From an uncultured Collinsella sp. (GTDB lineage Bacteria > Actinomycetota > Coriobacteriia > Coriobacteriales > Coriobacteriaceae): a stretch of 7,566 nt of DNA. The stretch lies in NCBI GenBank assembly GCA_900549195.1, contig URNK01000081.1, positions 1 to 7,566 of the forward strand, read 5' to 3'. Position 1 is the first letter of the stretch. Every line of letters starts with the position of its first letter. Positions 1-5,277 of this stretch are shown in pieces. Position numbers and translations under genes: made by a program. A model generated the notes under the pieces. That model was given only the letters and a program-made list of their open reading frames with translations. It was not told the origin of the DNA and searched no databases.

Positions 1-48
1 TCTACACGTAAGGAGTCGTCGGCAGCGTCAGATGTGTATAAGAGACAG
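1..48 (+). other. Illumina Nextera adapter and i5 index left in the assembly
   Basis: Bases 1-7 (TCTACAC) are the end of the P5 oligonucleotide. Bases 8-15 (GTAAGGAG) match the Nextera i5 index known as S505/N505. Bases 16-48 are the full Read-1 transposase adapter, ending in the 19-bp mosaic end (AGATGTGTATAAGAGACAG, 30-48). Translated in the frame of the following gene it gives the peptide VYKRQ, a familiar contamination signature in protein databases. This stretch is library construct, not genome, so real sequence starts at base 49. Confidence 0.97.
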
Positions 49-297
49 GTCATCATGTCGCCGGACATCGGCTACTGCTCCATCATGGACCGCACGGATC
101 GCGCCCCGGGTCTGCGCGACTACAAAGGACTCGGTCTGACGGATTTCCACGTGGTGCCGCATCTGGGCAATCCCACGATGGGTCAGGCGGCACGGCTCAT
201 CGTCGAACGGTATTCCACGGAGCTCGACCTACGCGCGCTCACTGACCGTCAATCACTGCTCGTCAGGGACGGCGGCACCACCATGTTGCAGTCATGA
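49..297 (+). CDS. Peptidase S51 / type 1 glutamine amidotransferase-like protein, C-terminal fragment
   Basis: This is the last 82 codons of a gene whose start lies beyond the contig edge. The frame enters from the adapter at base 49 and ends at TGA 295-297. The segment GLGLTDFHVVPHLGN, followed by a helix (MGQAARLIVERY) and the strand LTDRQSLLVRDG, resembles the C-terminal half of the S51 family (peptidase E and bacterial class I amidotransferase-like relatives). The His in VVPH sits where those proteins carry the catalytic histidine. The nucleophile region is missing because it is upstream of the contig end. Any start codon called at 34 would be inside the adapter and is false. The family call is from memory of motifs. 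The substrate is unknown, though aspartyl dipeptides are typical for true peptidase E. Confidence 0.68.
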   Translation, partial: VIMSPDIGYCSIMDRTDRAPGLRDYKGLGLTDFHVVPHLGNPTMGQAARLIVERYSTELDLRALTDRQSLLVRDGGTTMLQS

Positions 298-774
298 CGG
301 GGCATCACGGTTCGGGCACGACCCCTTTCCGGCGCGATTCGCCATCTTCTCTCCCCCGGTCATGGGCGAAAAGCCCGGAATCACATCGTCATTGAACCGT
401 ATCTACGTTTCGAGGGGTTGATTTCGGTCTCGCCGGACATCTATCTACGTTTCGAGGGGGTGCCAGCCAAGTATGAACGCTCCCAAAACCGTGCAATCCC
501 AGCAGCAAAAAGCGCTTAATACTTCGGATATCGCGTTTGGGCAACCCCCTGAAATGCAGATAGATGTTCCTGATCCATCAGATCAACCCCTCGAAATGTA
601 GATACCACCAATTTCGCCCACACTAATCCCGATTTCACACCTCAAACGGCGATTAGCGCAGCCCGGGACCGCGTTTCCATTCGGAATTATTCAGGCGGCG
701 GCCCACTGGCGACGATAGGATGGTCAACAGCGGCCAGCACCGCAATCACCACCGGCGCCATTGAAGGAACCAGC
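298..774. other. Non-coding stretch between the S51 fragment and the truncated integrase
   Basis: I see no credible gene here. A short GGGC-GAAAA-GCCC hairpin (364-376) has no T-run behind it, so it is at best a weak terminator for the S51 gene. The centre is taken up by the nested inverted repeats at 399-605. From 574 to 774 the integrase frame stays open without a good start codon. Its last part (about 682-774, reading ...GGGPLATIGW...TTGAIEGTS) looks like the eroded end of an integrase N-terminal core-binding domain. The segment therefore probably contains formerly coding DNA. Confidence 0.6.
399..605. repeat. Nested inverted-repeat element: four copies of a 20-24 bp unit, 42-bp pitch
   Basis: The outer unit begins GTATCTAC, continues TTTCGAGGGGTTGAT (399-422) and returns in inverted orientation at 582-605 with one mismatch (G/A). 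The inner unit begins at 442 (ATCTACGTTTCGAGGGGGT core) and returns inverted with its outer end at 562, more diverged and one base shorter. In each arm the two units start exactly 42 bp apart and both share ACATCTATCT (437-446 and 558-567), so the arms are symmetrical about position 502. Weaker complementarity (AAGTAT 469-474, ATACTT 519-524) continues inward. The function is not recognised. Candidates are a miniature inverted-repeat element, an operator or iteron array of the mobile element, or a structured RNA. It is not a CRISPR, because the units are inverted and only two lie per strand. Confidence 0.8.
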
Positions 775-1494
775 ATGGAATTCGTCCTCAAAGGCATCTT
801 TGACTACGCCGTCTCGAACGGGTGGATCGGTGAGAATCCTGTGGACAGGGTCACCGTGCCGAAGATCGCCTCCGACGACGACGACATGGTGTTCCTCTCG
901 GTCCGCGAGGTCGAGTTGCTCGCGGACGAGGCGGAGAAGATCGGGAAGCCGGTGGACGGTCTGCTGGTCAGATGGCAGGCCTATACGGGATGCCGCATAG
1001 GCGAATCGCTTGCCCTTAAGGTCGGTGACGTGGACGCGGCCAAGCGGCGCGCCAGGATAGGCCGCACATGGACTGACGACGGGCACGGCGGTAGCATGCT
1101 CGGCACCCCGAAGAACGGAAAGGCCCGCAACATCGCGATACCACGGTTCCTCATGCCGCAGATCAAGGCGCAGATGGATGGCATGGGTGATGACGACTGG
1201 CTGTTCCGTGCCACCCGTGGCGGGAACGTCTGGACGAACGCGTGGCGGACAAGGATATGGAACAAGGCCGTCAAAGCGGCCGGCATGGAGGACGAGGGCG
1301 TGACCATACACAGTCTGCGCCACACATACGCGAGCTTCGCGATCGCCCAGGGCGCGGACGCGAAGACCCTGCAGATGCAGCTCGGCCACTCCTCTCCCAG
1401 CATCACATTGAACACCTACACGGCGCTCTGGCCGGAACGATTGGACGACGTGGCCTACGCGATCGGAGCCCTCCGCGAGCGCGAACTCGTGTGA
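775..1494 (+). CDS. Tyrosine recombinase (phage/ICE integrase), N-terminally truncated
   Basis: This is the catalytic domain of a site-specific recombinase that cuts and joins DNA through a tyrosine, here probably at the adjacent tRNA gene. Visible active-site residues are Arg74 (TGCRIGE), a Lys in TPKNGK (113 or 116), His179 and Arg182 (HSLRHTYAS), His205 (LGHSS) and Tyr215 (NTYTALWP). The C-terminal core is therefore intact. Residues 1-25 (LKGIFDYAV, then IGENP) are only the tail of the core-binding domain. At 239 aa it is well short of the roughly 370-400 aa usual for this type. ATG 775 has a GAAGGA ribosome site 6 nt upstream, and no better start lies in the open frame back to the TGA at 571. 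Five ATA isoleucine codons and several AGG arginines set it apart from the genes to the right. It is probably a remnant, although a short protein could still be made. Confidence 0.85.
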   Translation: MEFVLKGIFDYAVSNGWIGENPVDRVTVPKIASDDDDMVFLSVREVELLADEAEKIGKPVDGLLVRWQAYTGCRIGESLALKVGDVDAAKRRARIGRTWTDDGHGGSMLGTPKNGKARNIAIPRFLMPQIKAQMDGMGDDDWLFRATRGGNVWTNAWRTRIWNKAVKAAGMEDEGVTIHSLRHTYASFAIAQGADAKTLQMQLGHSSPSITLNTYTALWPERLDDVAYAIGALRERELV

Positions 1495-1553
1495 ATCTGG
1501 CATGGAGATCCCGCGGCGTTTGTGTGCATTTGTATGCAGATTGTTTTCGACGG

Positions 1554-1590
1554 AAAAATAAGCCCTTGAAAACCTAATGTTTCCAAGGGC
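1554..1590 (-). terminator. Intrinsic terminator of the tRNA-Pro gene
   Basis: On the minus strand a 12-bp stem with one mismatch (1579-1590 pairing with 1562-1573, 5-nt loop) begins just 5 nt past the tRNA discriminator base. It is followed by a T-rich tract read from 1561 to 1554 (TTATTTTT). No T-run follows on the plus strand, so it does not serve the integrase. Confidence 0.85.
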
Positions 1591-1595
1591 TCCGG

Positions 1596-1669
1596 TCGGG
1601 CTGACAGGATTTGAACCTGCGACATCCTGCTCCCAAAGCAGGCGCGCTACCAAACTGCGCCACGTCCCG
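1596..1669 (-). tRNA. tRNA-Pro(UGG)
   Basis: Read on the minus strand this is a 74-nt cloverleaf. The 5' acceptor strand is CGGGACG (1669-1663) and the D arm is GCGC/GCGC. The anticodon stem CCTGC/GCAGG carries loop TTTGGGA, with anticodon TGG at 1635-1633. The T arm is GCAGG-TTCAAAT-CCTGT, the 3' acceptor strand is CAGCCCG and the discriminator is A. CCA is not encoded (ACCG follows). Acceptor pairs 5-68 (A-G) and 6-67 (C-A) do not pair, which is unusual for a working tRNA. The 3' end faces the integrase, the classical layout of a tRNA attachment site, so the T arm and 3' acceptor strand may come from an integrated element or from a mis-joined contig. Confidence 0.92.
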
Positions 1670-1720
1670 AAGGTGTTGAGCAGCTAAGGTCTAAACCTTG
1701 CGTGTCCCAAAGCGAAGGAA

Positions 1721-1749
1721 ATTATAGGGGAGACTCCCCGCCTGTGCAA
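1721..1749 (-). promoter_or_regulatory. Promoter of tRNA-Pro
   Basis: The minus strand has a perfect -10 box TATAAT (1726-1721). A weaker -35 box TTGCAC (1749-1744) lies upstream with a 17-nt spacer. The expected start is near 1714, some 45 nt before the tRNA. The spacer contains a 13-bp palindrome, GGGGAG-T-CTCCCC (1727-1739). It begins 21 bp after the brnQ stop codon and may also act as a weak brnQ transcript end. Confidence 0.7.
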
Positions 1750-1760
1750 GCATTGATGCC

Positions 1761-3119
1761 TTAGCTCCTCGAATGTGCAACAAAACGACTATGGAGCAGG
1801 CCGATCACAAAGGCAACCACGGCAACCGGCGCCCACGCGGCACCGATATCCGCCAGCGGCAGAACATCAAACGGCAGCCACGCGCCCGCAAAGAACGCAT
1901 CGCGGACCGAGGTGATCACGCTCTGCACGGCGACCACGCCGCCGACCCACACCCACACCTGCGGATGCGCGTCGCAAAAACCGTGCACCAAACCCATGAG
2001 GACCAGCACGATGGCGACGGGATACAAGGCGTTGAGCATGGGCACCGAGAACATAAGGATCACATCGAGGCCCACGTTGGAAAGCACGCACGAAAACGAC
2101 GCGAACACAAAGGCGAGGATCGCGAAGGGGCGGCGCATGGCCTCCTCGGAGACCTCCGCTCCCCCTTCAACCACGTACGTCTCACAGAAATAGCGCGCGC
2201 AGCAGCTAATGAGGCCGATGCACACGTTCATGCAGGCGAGGAAGAAAATCGCAAATACCACAACCGTGCCGGCAAGGCCAAAGTGCATGGAGGCCGAGCG
2301 AGCAAGGATTGCAGCGCCGTTGGTGGCGTCGGGCATCACGGTGCCGAGCTGCATACCGGCAAGGGCCAAGCCGCAATAGATGATGGCCATGAGCACGCCG
2401 GCGATCACACCCGAACGCGAGATCTCGAAGGCCACACGCTTGTCATCGGTAACACCCAGCTCATGGATGGTCTCGGCGATGATGATGCCGAAGGCGAGCG
2501 ACGCGAGCAGGTCCATGGTCTGATAGCCAGTCAAAAAGCCCTGCACGGCGGCGCCTGCATCGTAGGGAGCCTGAGGCGCGGCAGCCGGTCCCAGTGGCGA
2601 GACCACGGCGGCACCCACGACCAACACGATGAGCGCAATGAGCGCGGGGCCCGTAATGCGGCCGAGCACGCGCGTGATGACACCCGGGCGCAGCGTGAGC
2701 ACAAACGCGACTACGAAGAACCCGATGGCAAACACCAGACGTGCCGTGCCGAGCGAAACACCCTCGGGCAGCAACGGTACCAGCATCTCAAAGGCCGTGG
2801 AGCTCGTACGCGGAATGGCAAGGCACGGGCCGATGGCCAGATATACTGCCGCGACAAAGAACTCGCCAAACTTGGGATGCACGCGGCCGGCCAGCTCGCG
2901 GGCCGTGCCGGCAAGCGCCACGGCGATAAAGCCCATGACGGGCAGGCCGATGGCGGCAATCAAAAAGCCAACCATGGCAAGCGGTGTGGCCGTGCCGGCC
3001 TGGAGCGCCAGCAACGGCGGAATGATGAGGTTGCCGGCGCCAAAGAGCATCGAGAACAGGGCGATGCCGACGGTAACGACATGGTCGGAGCGCAGACCGC
3101 GCGGTGCGGATGAGGCCAT
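1761..3119 (-). CDS. brnQ: Branched-chain amino acid carrier (LIVCS family, BrnQ-like)
   Basis: This is a 452-aa integral membrane symporter of the LIVCS family, which imports leucine, isoleucine and valine with Na+ or H+. Family motifs are clear: FSMLFGAGNLIIPP (residues 22-35) in the first membrane helix and YLAIGPCLAIPRT (93-105). The rest alternates long hydrophobic segments consistent with about 12 helices, and the length is normal for the family (about 430-450 aa). ATG 3119 is preferred because AAAGG lies 8 nt upstream. A GTG two codons earlier (3125) would leave only one base between it and that ribosome site. The only signal between it and the upstream gene is the terminator at 3139-3172, so its promoter is unclear. 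A TATACT box (3180-3175) just before that hairpin is the only visible candidate. It stops 12 bp before the -35 box of the tRNA promoter. Confidence 0.92.
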   Translation of the reverse strand: MASSAPRGLRSDHVVTVGIALFSMLFGAGNLIIPPLLALQAGTATPLAMVGFLIAAIGLPVMGFIAVALAGTARELAGRVHPKFGEFFVAAVYLAIGPCLAIPRTSSTAFEMLVPLLPEGVSLGTARLVFAIGFFVVAFVLTLRPGVITRVLGRITGPALIALIVLVVGAAVVSPLGPAAAPQAPYDAGAAVQGFLTGYQTMDLLASLAFGIIIAETIHELGVTDDKRVAFEISRSGVIAGVLMAIIYCGLALAGMQLGTVMPDATNGAAILARSASMHFGLAGTVVVFAIFFLACMNVCIGLISCCARYFCETYVVEGGAEVSEEAMRRPFAILAFVFASFSCVLSNVGLDVILMFSVPMLNALYPVAIVLVLMGLVHGFCDAHPQVWVWVGGVVAVQSVITSVRDAFFAGAWLPFDVLPLADIGAAWAPVAVVAFVIGLLHSRFVAHSRS

Positions 3120-3138
3120 AGGCACACCTTTCGGGTCG

Positions 3139-3172
3139 AAACAAAAACGGGACGGGCAAAAGACCCGTCCCG
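3139..3172 (-). terminator. Strong intrinsic terminator of the selenium operon
   Basis: On the minus strand a perfect 9-bp GC-rich stem (CGGGACGGG, 3172-3164, pairing with CCCGTCCCG, 3156-3148) has a 7-nt loop and is followed by TTTTTGTTT (3147-3139). It starts 15 bp after the stop codon of the desulfurase-like gene. It also occupies most of the leader region of brnQ. Confidence 0.93.
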
Positions 3173-3186
3173 CAAGTATATACGCT

Positions 3187-4326
3187 CTAGCAGGCTAAAT
3201 CGCGCAAAGCGTCAATCGCAGTGTCGACTTCCTCGTCCGTGTTGAAATACCCAAACGAGAAGCGGACGACGCCCTGGCGCTCGGTCCCCAGCGCGCGGTG
3301 CATGAGCGGAGCGCAATGGGCACCGGGGCGCGTCGCAATCCCCCACCCTTGCATGAGCGCGTCCGAGATCTCGGCAGAGTCGATATCACCCACGTTGAGC
3401 GACACAATCGCAGAGCGCGTCGGCTGGTCAAACGCACCGTAGAGCTTAATCCCCGGAATCTCGCGCACGCCAGCGAGAAAGCGCTCAGCCAGCGCTCGCT
3501 CATGCGTCGCGATCGCCTCGACCCCGCCTTGCGCCTCGATAAAGTCGAGACCGGCAGAAAGGCCCGCGATGCCGTGGCCGTTGAGCGTGCCCGCCTCGAG
3601 GCGCGTGGGCCACTCAAGCGGCTGCAGCGCATCGAAGCTGTGCACGCCGGTGCCGCCCATGGCCCACGGAGCCACGTCAACGCCATCCGCCACGGCCAGG
3701 CCGCCGGTGCCTTGAGGTCCCATGAGCCCTTTGTGGCCGGTAAAGCACACAACATCGAGCCCCATGGCGTGCATATCGATATGCGCCGTGCCGGCAGACT
3801 GAGAGGCGTCAACGATCACCAGCGCACCGGCCGCATGGGCCATGGCCGTCACGCGCGCAATGTCGACCGCGTTGCCGGTCACATTGGAGGCGTGCGTCAC
3901 CACCACAGCACGCGTGCCCGGCGTGACCAACCGCTCGAGCTCGTCGTAGTCGAGCACGCCGCTCGCATCGCAACCCGCATGCTCAACCGTCACACCCTGC
4001 TCCGTCGCCAAGCGATTGAGCGGACGTAGCACGGAGTTGTGCTCGAGCACCGTTGTGACCACGCGGTCGCCGGGGCGCACCACCCCGTTGATGGCGGTGT
4101 TGAGCGCCGCCGTAGAGTTGGGCGTAAAGCACACATGGTCCGCCCTCGGGCAACCCAAAAGGCGCGCGAGCTTGACACGGCAAGCGTGAATCGTACGAGC
4201 AGCATCGAGGGCACCCGACGTGGCGCCGCGCCCGGCATTGCCGAGTGAACACATCGCCTGCGTCACGGCATCGATGACCGTCTGCGGCTTGTGCATGGTC
4301 GTCGCCGCGTTATCCAGATAGATCAT
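3187..4326 (-). CDS. Class V aminotransferase-fold, cysteine desulfurase / selenocysteine lyase-like enzyme
   Basis: This is a 379-aa cytosolic PLP enzyme whose relatives remove sulfur from cysteine or selenium from selenocysteine and hold it as a persulfide or perselenide. It matches the TIGR01977-type 'cysteine desulfurase family' from memory. The N-terminus MIYLDNAATT is typical. LEHNS (His96) and VDAS (Asp173) are PLP-site residues, GHKG carries the Schiff-base Lys199, and RPGAHCAP carries the catalytic Cys338 with Arg333. Length is normal. ATG 4326 is chosen because it overlaps the preceding stop as ATGA and has GGGAGGT 6 nt upstream; a GTG at 4341 would waste that site. It is last in the operon and translationally coupled to the DUF3343 gene. 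With selD and yedF beside it, a role in supplying reduced selenium (or sulfur) to SelD is likely but inferred. It is not the housekeeping IscS or SufS by motif, and substrate preference cannot be read from sequence. Confidence 0.88.
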   Translation of the reverse strand: MIYLDNAATTMHKPQTVIDAVTQAMCSLGNAGRGATSGALDAARTIHACRVKLARLLGCPRADHVCFTPNSTAALNTAINGVVRPGDRVVTTVLEHNSVLRPLNRLATEQGVTVEHAGCDASGVLDYDELERLVTPGTRAVVVTHASNVTGNAVDIARVTAMAHAAGALVIVDASQSAGTAHIDMHAMGLDVVCFTGHKGLMGPQGTGGLAVADGVDVAPWAMGGTGVHSFDALQPLEWPTRLEAGTLNGHGIAGLSAGLDFIEAQGGVEAIATHERALAERFLAGVREIPGIKLYGAFDQPTRSAIVSLNVGDIDSAEISDALMQGWGIATRPGAHCAPLMHRALGTERQGVVRFSFGYFNTDEEVDTAIDALRDLAC

Positions 4327-4574
4327 CGCACGACCTCCCACATATCGATCACGGTATAGCCCTCGGTGGGAACACCCGCCTCGGCGAGTTCGCCGCGCAG
4401 CAGTTCCTCATCGGCAGGCAACGCCTTCCACGCCAAACCGCAGCCGGCAGCGACCTCCCCGGGCACGGGAATCGTTCGCCCGGGAAGGCCGCGCTCGATG
4501 CACAGGGACTCGCAACCCATGGCGGCCGCCGTGGTGGGAAACGTGATGACAAGCGCCGGGCGCTTCTCCCTCAT
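4323..4574 (-). CDS. DUF3343 / putative Se/S carrier-like protein
   Basis: This is a small 83-aa soluble protein resembling Pfam Se_S_carrier (PF11823, formerly DUF3343). The pattern is a first strand with ALVITFPTT, a helix AAAMGCESLC, then GRTIPVPGEVAAGCGLAWK. Cys45 in the GCGL motif is the conserved candidate carrier residue, and Cys21 and Cys25 are also present. The family has no firmly established biochemical function; its standing next to SelD and YedF is the basis for the carrier idea. ATG 4574 has GGAG 5 nt upstream; a TTG at 4589 is less likely. The gene begins 19 bp after yedF and its stop overlaps the next start (ATGA, 4326-4323), so it is tightly coupled to the desulfurase-like enzyme, its probable partner. 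Confidence 0.85.
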   Translation of the reverse strand: MREKRPALVITFPTTAAAMGCESLCIERGLPGRTIPVPGEVAAGCGLAWKALPADEELLRGELAEAGVPTEGYTVIDMWEVVR

Positions 4575-4593
4575 GGCAACTCCAACCAATACG

Positions 4594-5220
4594 CTACGGA
4601 CGCACGACGCGCACGGCCTGCTCCATCTTCTCCACGATCACGTACATGTTGGTGACCTCGCCCACCGCGAGCTGGTCTTTAATGCCAAAGTGATCGAGGC
4701 AGGTGCCGCAGGTGAGAATCTCGACACCCTGCTCCGCCAGGCCCTTCAGGTCATCGAGCACCGGCGAGCCCTCGACGGTGAGCTTGGCACCGCCGTTGTA
4801 GAACAGCATGATCGCGGGCAGCTCTTCCTGTTGCGTCACGGCAAAGATAAAGGCCTTCATGAGCTTGTGGCCCAGCTCGTCGTCGCCGCGGCCCATGCAG
4901 TCGGTGTAGACGGAAATGACGAGCTTGCCCTTGCCGGCGCTGGCATCGCAGAAGGCAGCGCCATCCTGCTCGGGATCAGCCACGGCAACGGCGCCAGAGG
5001 TCGCCACGGTCACGTGCCACTCGGCGTCCGAAATCTTCTCGACCGAGGCCGTGCAGCCCTTCTCCTGCGCCATCTTGGAGATGTTCTTGACGGCGGTCTC
5101 GTTATCGACCGAGGTCACGACTGTGCCCTCGCCATCAAGCTGCTTCAGGGCTTTGAGCGTCTTGACGACGGGCAGCGGGCAGGCATCGCCCATGGCATTG
5201 ACTTCAATTTTGGTAGACAT
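4594..5220 (-). CDS. yedF: Sulfurtransferase-like selenium metabolism protein YedF
   Basis: This is a 208-aa soluble two-domain protein. Residues 1-75 form a TusA-like (SirA) domain with the CPxP motif GDACPLPVVKTL; Cys14 is the expected sulfur- or selenium-carrying cysteine. After a linker, residues about 98-208 form a DsrE/F-like domain (KLVISVYTDCMGRGDDELG, ... ILTCGTCLDHFGI) with Cys171 and Cys174. This architecture corresponds to TIGR03527, reported from selenium-using species. It probably relays selenium between the desulfurase-like enzyme and SelD, but the exact step is not established. ATG 5220 is chosen because AAAGGA stands 6 nt upstream; an earlier in-frame start (5259) would add a non-conserved tail. 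It lies 57 bp downstream of selD with no visible terminator or convincing promoter in the gap. Confidence 0.92.
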   Translation of the reverse strand: MSTKIEVNAMGDACPLPVVKTLKALKQLDGEGTVVTSVDNETAVKNISKMAQEKGCTASVEKISDAEWHVTVATSGAVAVADPEQDGAAFCDASAGKGKLVISVYTDCMGRGDDELGHKLMKAFIFAVTQQEELPAIMLFYNGGAKLTVEGSPVLDDLKGLAEQGVEILTCGTCLDHFGIKDQLAVGEVTNMYVIVEKMEQAVRVVRP

Positions 5221-5277
5221 AGTTTTTCCTTTCGAATAAATCGTTTTAGAACGGTGCATAGTTCAATAAACGTATCG

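Noticed and set aside
399..605. CRISPR array
   Set aside because: Only two units per strand, the arms are inverted relative to each other, and the units are imperfect; no array of direct repeats with unique spacers is present.
1500..1553. Second attachment-site copy or integrase arm sites just after the integrase (TGTGCATTTGTATGCAG)
   Set aside because: It is only a loose short direct repeat, and no second copy of the tRNA 3' end was found anywhere in the window, so no att pair can be defined.
724..1653. 309-codon minus-strand open frame antisense to the integrase and running into the tRNA
   Set aside because: Its N-terminal peptide (LLWEQDVAGSNPVSPT) is a translation of the tRNA, and the rest is the shadow of the integrase, whose catalytic residues are clear.
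1773..3113. 446-codon plus-strand frame antisense to brnQ
   Set aside because: The product is almost entirely Arg, His, Gly, Asp and Lys with no domain, as expected for the complement of a GC-rich membrane-protein gene; brnQ motifs are unambiguous.
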